Positions 6,667 to 15,395 of a stretch of DNA of 64,000 nt are shown in pieces. The stretch comes from Loktanella sp. (GTDB lineage: Bacteria; Pseudomonadota; Alphaproteobacteria; Rhodobacterales; Rhodobacteraceae), in assembly GCA_024686085.1 (NCBI GenBank), contig JAIBDT010000001.1, forward strand, positions 124,001 through 188,000. The letters are read 5' to 3'. The stretch's first letter is position 1. Every line of letters starts with the position of its first letter. A model generated the notes under the pieces. It searched no databases, was not told where the DNA came from, and worked only from the letters and a program-made list of their open reading frames with translations. A program made the translations under genes and the position numbers.

Positions 6667-7700
6667 GCCGCGTTTATCTGGATCATAATGCAACAACCCC
6701 ATTGCGGGCTGAGGCGCGGGCGGCGATGATCGCTGCCTTGGATATCGTTGGTAATCCATCTTCTGTGCATGCCGAAGGGCGTGCCGCTAAAGGAATCGTA
6801 GAAACAGCGCGCTCGCAAGTGGCGGCCTCTATTGGGGCCACTGGCGCGGATGTTGTTTTCGTGTCTGGTGCGACGGAGGCTGCTGCGCTTTGCTTGGCGG
6901 GGCGCGGATTGCAGGCCTCCGGGCTAGAACACGCTGCGGTTGCCGCTTGGATTGAGGCGTCTTTGCCCGTTGTTGGTGGCCGTGTTGTGGTGAGCGACCC
7001 TGCGCGGTCTGTGGTGCAGTTGGCCAATTCCGAGACGGGGTTGGTGCAAGACTTGCCGCAAGGATTGGCTGTGAGCGATTTGACCCAAGGGTTTGGCAAG
7101 GTGCCGTTCTCTTTTGCGTGGTCCGGCGTGCAGATGGTGTTCTTGTCGGCTCATAAGTTTGGTGGCCCAAAGGGGATCGGCGCGTTGATCTTTCCCGCGG
7201 GGACTGATTTGGCAGCACAGATCAAAGGCGGTGGCCAAGAAATGGGGCGCAGGTCTGGGACGGAAAACGTCGCGGCGATTGCTGGATTTGGGGCCGCATG
7301 CGTGGCCGCCCAACAAGATTTGGCAGATGGACGCTGGGAGCGGGTTGCGCAACTTAGAAATATTCTAGAAAAGGCCATTGAGACTTCGGCAGAGCAGACT
7401 ATTTTTGTCGGGAAAGACTATACACGCCTCCCAAACACCAGCTGCTTTATTGCAAAGGGCTGGAAAGGCGAGACACAAGTGATGGCCCTTGATCTTGCGG
7501 GCTTTGCGATTTCGGCGGGCTCTGCCTGCTCAAGCGGCAAGGTGAAGGCCAGCCCTGTGTTGGCGGGTTTGGGATATAGTGAAGATGAGGCCCGCTGCGC
7601 TGTGCGCGTGTCGCTGGGCATCAAGACGACTGAGGATGAGGTTCTGCGTTTTGCGCAGGCATGGACGGATAAACACGCGCGCGCGATTGCGCGGGGTTAA
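6663..7700 (+). CDS. Cysteine desulfurase, compact IscS/NifS type
   Basis: A 345-residue class V aminotransferase fold enzyme. The PLP lysine is Lys165 in SAHKFGGPKG, His90 in GLEHAAV and Asp139/Gln142 match the cofactor site, and the persulfide cysteine is Cys289 in AISAGSACSSGK, the class I (IscS/NifS) loop. It is about 55 residues shorter than IscS, mostly through loss between the GLEH motif and the PLP lysine. It removes sulfur from cysteine as a persulfide for cluster assembly. It is coupled to iscR and precedes sufB, while a class II enzyme (sufS) closes the operon. Confidence 0.9.
   Translation: MSRVYLDHNATTPLRAEARAAMIAALDIVGNPSSVHAEGRAAKGIVETARSQVAASIGATGADVVFVSGATEAAALCLAGRGLQASGLEHAAVAAWIEASLPVVGGRVVVSDPARSVVQLANSETGLVQDLPQGLAVSDLTQGFGKVPFSFAWSGVQMVFLSAHKFGGPKGIGALIFPAGTDLAAQIKGGGQEMGRRSGTENVAAIAGFGAACVAAQQDLADGRWERVAQLRNILEKAIETSAEQTIFVGKDYTRLPNTSCFIAKGWKGETQVMALDLAGFAISAGSACSSGKVKASPVLAGLGYSEDEARCAVRVSLGIKTTEDEVLRFAQAWTDKHARAIARG
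7353..7369. promoter_or_regulatory. Imperfect ICE-like palindrome inside the desulfurase gene
   Basis: CTTAGAA-ATA-TTCTAGA differs from the perfect Irr box at 6091 by two outer bases. It lies in coding sequence, so it may be chance; no promoter is evident around it. Confidence 0.2.
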
Positions 7701-7712
7701 GGAGCAAGACAG

Positions 7713-9236
7713 ATGGCGACAATAGATCAAGTAGACGTCAAAGACGGCGTCGATCAGGACACCGTGGACGCGGTTGCGGCCCTTTCTGGCACCTATAAGT
7801 ATGGCTGGGAAACCGAGATCGAGATGGATTATGCCCCCAAGGGCGTGAACACCGATATCGTCAAGCTAATCTCGTCCAAGAACGAAGAACCGCAGTGGAT
7901 GACCGATTGGCGCCTTGATGCTTTTGCTCGTTGGGAAAAGTTGGAAGAGCCGACTTGGGCGATGGTCAACTATCCTGACATCGATTTCCAAGACATTTAT
8001 TACTATGCCCGCCCAAAGAGCATGGAGGTGAAGCCGAAGTCTTTGGATGAGGTTGATCCAAAGCTCTTGGCGACATACGCGAAGCTTGGTATCCCTTTGA
8101 AAGAGCAGGCTATTCTTGCGGGCGTCGAAGGTGCAGATATGCCGCCTGCTGAAGGGCGTAAGGTCGCTGTGGATGCGGTATTCGATTCCGTTTCTGTTGG
8201 CACGACTTTCCAAGCCGAGCTGAAAAAGGCTGGCGTGATCTTCTGTTCGATCTCGGAGGCGATCCGCGAGTATCCGGATCTGGTGAAGAAGTATTTGGGC
8301 ACGGTTGTACCTGCGTCCGACAACTTTTACGCGACGCTGAACTCGGCTGTGTTCTCGGATGGGTCGTTCGTTTACATTCCGCCGGGTGTGCGTTGCCCTA
8401 TGGAATTGTCCACATATTTCCGTATTAACGCGGAAAACACAGGCCAGTTCGAGCGTACGTTAATTATCGCCGACAAGGGGTCATACGTGTCCTACCTTGA
8501 GGGCTGCACCGCGCCAAAGCGCGATGTGGCACAGCTTCATGCGGCCGTTGTTGAGATTATCATCGAAGAAGATGCAGAGGTGAAATATTCCACCGTGCAG
8601 AACTGGTATCCTGGTGATGAAAACGGCAACGGCGGCATCTATAACTTTGTGACCAAGCGTGCGGACTGCCGTGGTGCACGCTCCAAGGTGAGCTGGACCC
8701 AAGTCGAGACAGGCTCTGCGGTGACGTGGAAGTACCCATCTTGCATCCTGCGCGGCGACGATAGCCAAGGTGAATTCTATTCCATCGCCATCGCCAACAA
8801 CATGCAACAGGCCGATACGGGCACTAAGATGATTCACTTGGGCAAGCGCACAAAGTCGCGGATTGTCTCCAAAGGGATTTCAGCGGGCAAGGCACAGAAC
8901 ACTTACCGTGGTCTGGTGTCGATGCATCCGAAAGCCAAGGAAAGCCGCAATTACACGCAGTGTGATAGCCTTTTGATCGGATCAAGCTGTGGGGCGCATA
9001 CAGTGCCTTATATCGAGGTGAAGAATAATTCGTCCCGTGTTGAACATGAGGCGACGACATCGAAGGTGGACGACGATCAGCTTTTCTACTGCCGCTCGCG
9101 CGGAATGGACGAGGAAGAGGCTGTCGCCTTGGTCGTAAACGGTTTCATCAAAGAGGTTCTACAAGAACTACCAATGGAATTCGCGATGGAAGCTCAGGCG
9201 CTTGTGGCGATCTCACTCGAAGGCTCTGTCGGTTAA
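7713..9236 (+). CDS. sufB: Fe-S cluster assembly scaffold subunit SufB
   Basis: A 507-residue SufB. Family segments include the region [25 protein letters not shown], split here as two blocks around residues 211-235, the C-terminal [15 protein letters not shown] with a conserved cysteine, and [17 protein letters not shown] near the end, in the expected beta-helix arrangement. SufB forms the SufBC2D complex on which new clusters are built; it accepts sulfur and holds the nascent cluster in the cytosol. Length is normal. It begins 12 bases after the desulfurase with a clear binding site (AAGGAGC). Confidence 0.97.
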   Translation: MATIDQVDVKDGVDQDTVDAVAALSGTYKYGWETEIEMDYAPKGVNTDIVKLISSKNEEPQWMTDWRLDAFARWEKLEEPTWAMVNYPDIDFQDIYYYARPKSMEVKPKSLDEVDPKLLATYAKLGIPLKEQAILAGVEGADMPPAEGRKVAVDAVFDSVSVGTTFQAELKKAGVIFCSISEAIREYPDLVKKYLGTVVPASDNFYATLNSAVFSDGSFVYIPPGVRCPMELSTYFRINAENTGQFERTLIIADKGSYVSYLEGCTAPKRDVAQLHAAVVEIIIEEDAEVKYSTVQNWYPGDENGNGGIYNFVTKRADCRGARSKVSWTQVETGSAVTWKYPSCILRGDDSQGEFYSIAIANNMQQADTGTKMIHLGKRTKSRIVSKGISAGKAQNTYRGLVSMHPKAKESRNYTQCDSLLIGSSCGAHTVPYIEVKNNSSRVEHEATTSKVDDDQLFYCRSRGMDEEEAVALVVNGFIKEVLQELPMEFAMEAQALVAISLEGSVG

Positions 9237-9349
9237 CGTGACTAAATCGTATTATCATAAACGCCGTTGCAATGTCTCTGAGGCGCCACATTTGGGCCGC
9301 AGTGATCAGCATTATACAGCCTTGGGCAAACAGCTTGAGGACGACGGTT

Positions 9350-9850
9350 ATGGCAATGACGGAACAACTGCACGAGTTCAACGCACGTGTGCGAAAGATA
9401 AACGATCCAAAGAATATATCTTATTACGACCCAGACTTGCAGATGCATGTGCCCAAAAGGGTTTCCAAGCAGCAGATCATCAAAGCAAAAGCAAAGCGTA
9501 TCGGTTTTGTCGCACTGATTTGTTCGGTCGGGGTAGGTGCGGTGGCGTTCCTGTTCACACAGTTGATGTCTACACGGTTCGGGCTCGTCGGTACGGACGC
9601 GCCGATGATCGTCTATGCCAGCGCTGCAATTCTGGCGCTAATCATTGGCGGTTTTCTGAAAATGAAAACGGTCCCTCATATGGGCGCGCAATTCGCGGGC
9701 ATAGGGGGCATGATCGCAGGGGTTCACAATCTGGTTTGGCTATTTCCCGATGCATTCCGGACGCTCTATTCCGAGGAATACGTCGCCGCTGTGCAAGCAA
9801 CCACCAATGCTGGAAGCCTGTTTATCTTCGGAACCACGATTACACTTTAA
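9350..9850 (+). CDS. Membrane protein of unknown function inside the suf operon
   Basis: A 166-residue protein from ATG 9350 (GAGG nine bases upstream); ATG 9356 is an alternative. A basic N-terminal part (TEQLHEFNARVRKIND, then YYDPDLQMHVPKRVSKQQI) is followed by about four hydrophobic segments: IGFVALICSVGVGAVAF, PMIVYASAAILALIIGGF, a Gly/Ala/Ile-rich one and a final one near FIFGTTITL. No known domain is recognised. The fixed position between sufB and sufC suggests an accessory role, for instance at the membrane, but this is inference only. Confidence 0.75.
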   Translation: MAMTEQLHEFNARVRKINDPKNISYYDPDLQMHVPKRVSKQQIIKAKAKRIGFVALICSVGVGAVAFLFTQLMSTRFGLVGTDAPMIVYASAAILALIIGGFLKMKTVPHMGAQFAGIGGMIAGVHNLVWLFPDAFRTLYSEEYVAAVQATTNAGSLFIFGTTITL

Positions 9851-9949
9851 CCAACCAAACTGGTTACACTCATTTGGCTCTGCAAGCGCATACGCTTGCG
9901 GGGTCTTTGTCGTTTCAACACATGTCCGCACCCGCGCAGGAGTTATAAA

Positions 9950-10705
9950 ATGCTGGAAATTAAAGGCCTGATGGCTGACCTTCAAGACGAAGATAAGACA
10001 ATCCTGAAAGGCGTAGACCTCTCTATTGAGGCGGGCCAAGTACACGCGATTATGGGGCCAAATGGATCTGGAAAATCGACTTTGTCGTACATTCTTTCCG
10101 GCAAAGACGGATACGAAGTCACGGGCGGGTCGGCCACGTTGGACGGCGTTGACTTGCTGGACATGGAACCGGAAGAGCGCGCAGCGGCGGGCCTTTTCTT
10201 AGCATTCCAATACCCTGTGGAAATTCCGGGTGTTGGGAATATGACATTCTTGCGGACAGCGGTGAACGCGCAACGCAAAGCACGCGGCGAAGAAGAACTG
10301 TCAGCCGGTGATTTTCTGCGTGTCGTGCGAGAGAAGGCCAAAAGCCTGAAAATCGACGCGGATATGCTAAAACGGCCTGTTAACGTTGGCTTTTCTGGCG
10401 GTGAAAAGAAGCGTAATGAGATTTTGCAAATGGCAATGCTAGAGCCAAAGATGTGCATCTTGGACGAGACAGACTCTGGGCTTGACGTTGATGCGATGAA
10501 ATTGGTCGCCGAAGGTGTGAATGCCCTGCGCTCGGAAGGTCGCTCGTTCCTTGTGATCACTCACTACCAGCGCTTGCTCGACCATATCAAACCAGACGTG
10601 GTGCACATCATGGCAAATGGTCGAATCATTAAATCTGGCGGTCCCGAACTGGCGCTTGAAGTTGAGAACAACGGATATGCCGACATTCTTGAAGAGGTGG
10701 CATAA
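9950..10705 (+). CDS. sufC: Fe-S assembly ATPase SufC
   Basis: A 251-residue ABC-type ATPase without membrane domains. Walker A is GPNGSGKST (36-44), the signature is FSGGEKKR (148-155) and Walker B with the catalytic glutamate is CILDETDSGLD (169-179), all typical of SufC. It drives conformational change in the SufBC2D scaffold. ATG 9950 is chosen because AGGAG lies 8 bases upstream and the protein then begins MLEIKGL like its relatives. Its stop overlaps the sufD start (ATAATG). Confidence 0.97.
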   Translation: MLEIKGLMADLQDEDKTILKGVDLSIEAGQVHAIMGPNGSGKSTLSYILSGKDGYEVTGGSATLDGVDLLDMEPEERAAAGLFLAFQYPVEIPGVGNMTFLRTAVNAQRKARGEEELSAGDFLRVVREKAKSLKIDADMLKRPVNVGFSGGEKKRNEILQMAMLEPKMCILDETDSGLDVDAMKLVAEGVNALRSEGRSFLVITHYQRLLDHIKPDVVHIMANGRIIKSGGPELALEVENNGYADILEEVA

Positions 10706-11982
10706 TGGCACTTGCCAAACTGAAAGCAGATACGACCGAGGCCCGTCTATCCGGCCTCACTGTGCCTGCCGGTTTTGATGCGGCGCGCAAGGACGCATTG
10801 TTACGCGTTGTGACAATGGGTTTGCCTAGCCGTCGTGACGAGTATTGGAAATATACCGATCCGACCACGCTCACGGCTGCAGATGCTGTGGCCGCAACTG
10901 TTTTGGAAATCGATGAACCGCTTTTGTTTGGTGCCGTAGATCAGATAAAAGTTGTCTTTGTGGACGGTGTGTTTGACGCTGCGGCCTCAGACGATCTGAC
11001 CCAAGAGGGATTGGAAATCGCGCGCCTTAGCGATATCGCCGACACTGATATCCATTGGGCGAAAGACTTTTACGGAACCTTAGAGACACGTGGCCAAAAC
11101 CCCGTTTACCGTCCTTTGGCGACACTGAACACAGCGTTTGCCACGGATGGCATCGTTATCCGCGCGACTGCAAAGGTGAAAAAGCCCGTCAGCTTGGTCT
11201 ATCTACACAAAGATGACACCTCTGATGTGATGCTGCATTCTTTGGTTAGGGTCGAAGCCGGAGCAGAAGTGACTGTTTTGGAAAACGGCCCTGCAGCGGC
11301 GCGCTTCAATTCTGTGCTAGAGGTCGATGTGGCTGATGGTGGTGCGTTTCATCACGTTCGGGCGCAAGGCCGCGACCATGAACGTCGCGCCGTAACGCAT
11401 TGTTTTGCAAGGATTGGTTGCGAAAGCCTATTCAAATCTTTTACCCTCACCGTGAACGGTCGCTTGACCCGCAACGAGTGCATAATCGAGATGCTTGGGG
11501 ACGATGCTGTAGCCCACGTGGCTGGCGCTTGTGTTGGTGACGGTGATGACTTTCACCACGATGACACAGTGTTTATCACTCATGACGCGCTGAACGGTGA
11601 AAGCCGTCAGGTGTTCAAGAAGGTGCTGCGCAACGGTGCCGTTGGCGTTTTTCAAGGGAAAATCTTGGTCAAAGAAGGCGCACAAAAAACCGACGGCTAC
11701 CAAATTAGCCAATCTCTCTTGCTGGATGGCGATAGCCAGTTCTTGGCCAAACCAGAGCTCGAGATTTACGCTGATGACGTGGCCTGTTCGCACGGGTCAA
11801 CATCGGGTGCAATTGATGAAGACGCGTTGTTTTATCTGCAATCCCGGGGTGTTTCACGTCAAGCAGGAACGGATTTGTTGACGCTTGCATTTCTGGCAGA
11901 GGCCCTGGACGAAATCGGTGATGACGCATTGGCAGATGATTTGCGCGACCGGCTGGAAAGCTGGCTGGCGCGGCGCAGCTAA
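10705..11982 (+). CDS. sufD: Fe-S assembly scaffold subunit SufD
   Basis: A 425-residue SufD paralogue of SufB with the conserved C-terminal portion (QTDGYQ-like QKTDGYQISQSLLL, CSHGSTSGAIDEDALFYLQSRG, with the SufD cysteine-histidine pair in ACSHG). SufD completes the SufBC2D complex and is needed for iron acquisition by the scaffold. It starts at the sufC stop (1-bp overlap) and its own stop overlaps the next ATG (TAATG), so translation is coupled throughout. Confidence 0.96.
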   Translation: MALAKLKADTTEARLSGLTVPAGFDAARKDALLRVVTMGLPSRRDEYWKYTDPTTLTAADAVAATVLEIDEPLLFGAVDQIKVVFVDGVFDAAASDDLTQEGLEIARLSDIADTDIHWAKDFYGTLETRGQNPVYRPLATLNTAFATDGIVIRATAKVKKPVSLVYLHKDDTSDVMLHSLVRVEAGAEVTVLENGPAAARFNSVLEVDVADGGAFHHVRAQGRDHERRAVTHCFARIGCESLFKSFTLTVNGRLTRNECIIEMLGDDAVAHVAGACVGDGDDFHHDDTVFITHDALNGESRQVFKKVLRNGAVGVFQGKILVKEGAQKTDGYQISQSLLLDGDSQFLAKPELEIYADDVACSHGSTSGAIDEDALFYLQSRGVSRQAGTDLLTLAFLAEALDEIGDDALADDLRDRLESWLARRS

Positions 11983-12479
11983 TGGCAGTTACGACCGATA
12001 TGATGCGATCATGGCGCAGGCCGCGTGACGTTATGCGCGACCTGTTAGCCCATGGGCAGCGCGAAGATCGGGCGCTGGCCTATCTGATGGTTGCTTGCTT
12101 TGTGATTTTCATTGCTCAATGGCCGCGCTTGTCACGTATTGCCGCTGGATTTGATCTTGCGCCGGGTGCTGAAGCACCAGATCTTACACAATTGATGGCC
12201 TATGAGTTTTTGGGCTGGTTGATGGTATGGCCGTTAATGTTCTATGCTATCGCGGCTGTTTCTCATGTCATTGCCAGACTCTTTGGTGGGCAAGGCACAT
12301 GGTATGGTGCGCGTTTAGCGTTGTTTTGGGCGCTGTTGGCGACGACACCTGCGGCATTGCTCTACGGCCTTACAGCAGGCTTTTTAGGGGCTGTCACATC
12401 AACACATATCGTGGGGGCCATTTGGATTGGTGCCTTGGTGGTAATTTGGTTCCAGTCGCTTCGGCAAGCCCAAGTATGA
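11982..12479 (+). CDS. YIP1-family membrane protein
   Basis: A 165-residue protein with a short basic N-terminus (SWRRPRDVMRDLLAHG) and about four membrane segments (for example YLMVACFVIFIAQ, LMVWPLMFYAIAAVSHVIA, LALFWALLATTPAALLYG and VGAIWIGALVVIWF), consistent with YIP1/DUF1282-type proteins. Function is unknown. It overlaps both neighbours and sits between sufD and sufS. The next gene encodes a similar protein, so the two may form a pair. Confidence 0.7.
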   Translation: MAVTTDMMRSWRRPRDVMRDLLAHGQREDRALAYLMVACFVIFIAQWPRLSRIAAGFDLAPGAEAPDLTQLMAYEFLGWLMVWPLMFYAIAAVSHVIARLFGGQGTWYGARLALFWALLATTPAALLYGLTAGFLGAVTSTHIVGAIWIGALVVIWFQSLRQAQV

Positions 12480-13051
12480 CTGTTGTCTTACAATTCTTAA
12501 GTGCGATCTGGGCGACGATTATTGACCCTTCACAGATGGCACAAAGGATTACGGCGCGTCGCTATACGCGTGGGACATTATGGATGGGACTGGCCTTGGT
12601 CAGCATTCTAAGTGTGCTGTTGCTCAGGATGCTGTATTTCATCGCGCCGGTCGCGATGCCGCTTGGTTTTACGCCAAACCTTTACGGTTTGGTGATGGCT
12701 TGCGTATTGGTGATCCTGACCTTTGGGCTGTATTTGACGGGACAGACGCTTGGCGGCAAAGCTACGTTTCCGCATAGTTTTGCGATTATTATCTGGCTAG
12801 AGGCAGTCGCTTTGGTCATACGCACAGCGCAAGCCTTGGTCTATTTGGCAAGTCCAATGTTGGCCGGTTATGTGTCCATCGCAGGCATGGTCGCACTACT
12901 TTGGATATTGGTGAATTTCGTCAATGAAGTACATCGGTTCGAGAATTTGGGGCGGGCGATCTTAACGATATTGATCGCCGTTATCGGGATCGGATTTGGA
13001 TTTGGACTATTTATGGCGGTGATCGGGATCAGCGCAGGCGCAGGGATATAG
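12476..13051 (+). CDS. Second YIP1-like membrane protein
   Basis: A 191-residue protein from ATG 12476, which overlaps the upstream stop as ATGA. The N-terminus (MTVVLQFLSAIWATIIDPSQMAQRITARRY) leads into about five membrane helices, and the C-terminal helix is Gly/Ile/Phe-rich (IAVIGIGFGFGLFMAVIG). The pattern is like that of the preceding YIP1-family protein. No catalytic motif is visible. Location within the suf operon is the only hint of function. Confidence 0.7.
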   Translation: MTVVLQFLSAIWATIIDPSQMAQRITARRYTRGTLWMGLALVSILSVLLLRMLYFIAPVAMPLGFTPNLYGLVMACVLVILTFGLYLTGQTLGGKATFPHSFAIIIWLEAVALVIRTAQALVYLASPMLAGYVSIAGMVALLWILVNFVNEVHRFENLGRAILTILIAVIGIGFGFGLFMAVIGISAGAGI

Positions 13052-13053
13052 AA

Positions 13054-14274
13054 ATGTTTGATGTTCAAAAAGTGAGGGCCGATTTTCCGATCCTTTCGCG
13101 CAAAGTGAACGGTAAGCCATTGGTTTACCTTGATAATGGCGCATCGGCTCAAAAGCCTCAGGTTGTCATTGATGCCATCAACACGGCCTATGCAGAAGAA
13201 TATGCAAACGTGCACCGCGGTCTGCATACGCTATCCACAATTGCGACGGAAAAATACGAGTCGGTACGCGGCAAAATTGCGCGGTTCATCAATGCAGGGT
13301 CAGAAGACAATATTATCCTAAATTCGGGCACGACAGAGGGCATCAATATGGTGTCCTATGCTTGGGCTGCACCGCGTATGCAGGCTGGCGATGAAATCGT
13401 GCTTTCTATCATGGAACATCATGCAAATATCGTGCCTTGGCATTTTCTGCGAGAGCGCTTGGGCGTTGTGATTAAGTGGGTCGATGTTGATGCGAACGGC
13501 GATTTGGACCCAGACGCCGTCATTGCAGCGATTGGCCCCAAGACGAAACTGGTTGCCGTTACCCAAATGTCCAATGTGCTGGGCACTGTTATTGACGTAA
13601 AAACCATTTGTGCAGGGGCGCATGAAAAAGGTGTGCCAGTGCTCGTTGATGGATCTCAGTCAGCTGTGCACATGCCTATTGACGTATGTGACATTGGCGC
13701 GGATTTCTTCGCAATCACAGGACATAAGTTATATGGTCCATCAGGATCAGGTGCAATTTACGTTTCACCAGATCGGATGGCCGAGATGCGCCCGTTTATG
13801 GGCGGTGGCGATATGATCCGCGAAGTCAGCCGCGATTCCGTGATCTATAACGACGCCCCGATGAAATTCGAAGCTGGGACACCTGGGATTGTGCAGACCA
13901 TCGGGCTTGGCGTTGCGCTGGACTATATGATGAACATCGGCATGGATGCGATTGCAGAGCATGAAAAAGCCCTGTGCAGCTATGCGCGCGGAAAACTAGA
14001 CGGTTTGAATTGGCTGAACGTTCAAGGTCAATCTGCGACCAAAGGTGCGATTTTTAGCCTGACGATAGACGGCGCGGCGCATGCCCATGACATCTCCACG
14101 GTTCTGGACAAAAAAGGGGTGGCCGTGCGGGCAGGGACCCATTGTGCCATGCCCTTGATGGATCATATGGGCGTCGGGGCAACCTGCCGTGCATCGTTTG
14201 GAATGTACAACACAGTCGAAGAAGTCGACGTTTTGGTCGATGCCCTTGAGCTGTGTCATGAATTATTCGGGTAG
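13054..14274 (+). CDS. sufS: Cysteine desulfurase SufS
   Basis: A 406-residue class II desulfurase. The PLP lysine is Lys225 in [11 protein letters not shown] and the persulfide cysteine is Cys364 in [14 protein letters not shown], the SufS-type loop with the RxGHHCA-like context. It supplies sulfur to SufB, usually through SufE or SufU, neither of which is encoded here. It follows the membrane protein gene by two bases and is the last protein gene of the run. No sufA, sufE or sufT gene follows it; a tRNA gene lies 64 bases further on. Confidence 0.96.
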   Translation: MFDVQKVRADFPILSRKVNGKPLVYLDNGASAQKPQVVIDAINTAYAEEYANVHRGLHTLSTIATEKYESVRGKIARFINAGSEDNIILNSGTTEGINMVSYAWAAPRMQAGDEIVLSIMEHHANIVPWHFLRERLGVVIKWVDVDANGDLDPDAVIAAIGPKTKLVAVTQMSNVLGTVIDVKTICAGAHEKGVPVLVDGSQSAVHMPIDVCDIGADFFAITGHKLYGPSGSGAIYVSPDRMAEMRPFMGGGDMIREVSRDSVIYNDAPMKFEAGTPGIVQTIGLGVALDYMMNIGMDAIAEHEKALCSYARGKLDGLNWLNVQGQSATKGAIFSLTIDGAAHAHDISTVLDKKGVAVRAGTHCAMPLMDHMGVGATCRASFGMYNTVEEVDVLVDALELCHELFG

Positions 14275-14337
14275 GATCAGTTTAAACCCTCTTCCGATGT
14301 TGCGGCGCGCGTTTCTCGCAGCTATAGAAACGCCTAG

Positions 14338-14414
14338 GCACCCATAGCTCAGCTGGATAGAGCGCTGCCCTCCGAAGGCAGAGGTCACAGGTTCGAATCC
14401 TGTTGGGTGCACCA
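14338..14414 (+). tRNA. tRNA-Arg (anticodon CCG)
   Basis: A 77-base cloverleaf. The acceptor arms are GCACCCA and TGGGTGC, the anticodon stem CTGCC/GGCAG surrounds the loop CTCCGAA (anticodon CCG), and the T arm is ACAGG-TTCGAAT-CCTGT. The CCA end is encoded. Confidence 0.97.
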
Positions 14415-14438
14415 TAACACATTCATCCTGACACAAAA

Positions 14439-14463
14439 AAACCCTCGGAAAATCCAAGGGTTT
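14439..14463. terminator. Bidirectional terminator between tRNA-Arg and the DUF882 gene
   Basis: AAACCCT-C-GGA, loop AAA, TCC-A-AGGGTTT forms an 11-bp stem with one internal mismatch. An A-run on the left serves as a U-run for the leftward DUF882 transcript, and TTT follows on the right for the tRNA transcript. Confidence 0.75.
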
Positions 14464-14488
14464 CAAATCGTTAATATGATTGTGCGTC

Positions 14489-15058
14489 TTAGCCGCTCCA
14501 TGCACGAACCGGACCGCAGTCCATATGGACAAAGTTCGATCCGCGGTAACGACCAACCCCACCAGCAGCACACGCCTGTGCAGCACGGGACATCTGCGCG
14601 GTAGAGCGACTGTCGAGGCGCAAGTCGGCAGCTTGACCGCGCATGTGTAGTGAGTTTTTAGCGACACCACCAGATTTGCTACGGAGCATCGCATTCGTCT
14701 GCGGAGATCTATAGCCGGACAGCAACATATACGGCTCATTAGCGTCCATCAGATTATGAGCTGCGGCCATGATGTCGATTGTCCGTGTGTCCATCTCGAT
14801 GGCTTGTCCTGTGCGCCAGTCGCGCATAAACGCATTCACTTCACGAATAGCCTCGCCGATATACTGGCCTTCGATCCAATAGATCGTGTCCAGACGTTCA
14901 CCGGTACGGCCAGAGTACATTTTGATGCGACGGACGTCGCCGCCGCCACGCAAAAATCCTGCTGCATTCGCATAGGTTGGGGCTGCTGTGACTAAGGTGG
15001 CTGCAAACGCGCCCAAAAGTCCACGACGGGTCATGCCCGCTGATGTAAGTTTTGTCAT
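14489..15058 (-). CDS. DUF882 (YcbK-like) peptidoglycan peptidase-family protein, Tat-exported
   Basis: A 189-residue protein from ATG 15058. The N-terminus has a twin-arginine signal ([22 protein letters not shown]). The mature part is a DUF882/M15-like fold with [27 protein letters not shown] (zinc ligands His and Asp) and a final [10 protein letters not shown] (zinc His). Such periplasmic proteins are thought to act on peptidoglycan peptides. An earlier ATG at 15115 would add 19 residues before the signal and has a GGGGA-like site, so the start is not certain. It is divergent from the L,D-transpeptidase gene. Confidence 0.85.
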   Translation of the reverse strand: MTKLTSAGMTRRGLLGAFAATLVTAAPTYANAAGFLRGGGDVRRIKMYSGRTGERLDTIYWIEGQYIGEAIREVNAFMRDWRTGQAIEMDTRTIDIMAAAHNLMDANEPYMLLSGYRSPQTNAMLRSKSGGVAKNSLHMRGQAADLRLDSRSTAQMSRAAQACAAGGVGRYRGSNFVHMDCGPVRAWSG

Positions 15059-15395
15059 ATTTCTAGCGCCTGTCCCGTCGCTCAATACTCTATCCGCTAC
15101 GTTGCGGAGGTTCATCTTGTCCCCAGATGTACCGCCCTTGTTGCACAAGTCGATTCGCCGACCAACCCCTGTTTAGAGTGTTCGTGGTAAACAAGGGGAT
15201 AATCGGCGAGATTTTGCGCAAAAAAGATGGTTGTTTTGAGATGTTGCATGTCTGCATGTGCGCTTTGGCAACATTTTTTCCCCGTTACATCATCTGTCTT
15301 GTTTGTGAATGGACAGATGGGCTCTGGTTTACCGATACTGGCACGAGCCGTGGAATCTGCATTTGTTTCGCGTAATTTGTTCTGTTGGGGGATAT
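15059..15395. promoter_or_regulatory. 337-bp divergent intergenic region with palindrome and repeated motif
   Basis: The region separates two cell-wall genes. It holds a nested inverted repeat: TCGCCGA (15155-15161) with TCGGCGA (15203-15209), and inside it CCCCTGTTTA (15166-15175) with TAAACA-A-GGGG (15188-15198). The right arm runs into a 28-bp element (15198-15225) that is 25/28 identical to one upstream of the IalB gene (22464-22491). No clear promoter hexamers were identified and no further gene is evident. Confidence 0.5.

Noticed and set aside
9202-9948. A 248-codon frame over the gap between sufB and sufC
   Set aside because: Its sequence is low in hydrophobic pattern and rich in Arg, Cys and His, as expected for an out-of-frame reading. 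The 166-residue membrane protein in the overlapping frame has clear helices and a ribosome binding site.
12227-12475. N-terminal extension of the second YIP1-like protein
   Set aside because: The extension overlaps the first YIP1 gene and reads as a Cys/Arg-rich shadow; the ATGA overlap start at 12476 fits the operon style.
14338-14414. tRNA-Arg as the edge of an integrated element
   Set aside because: No repeat of its 3' end was noticed nearby and both flanks are housekeeping genes.
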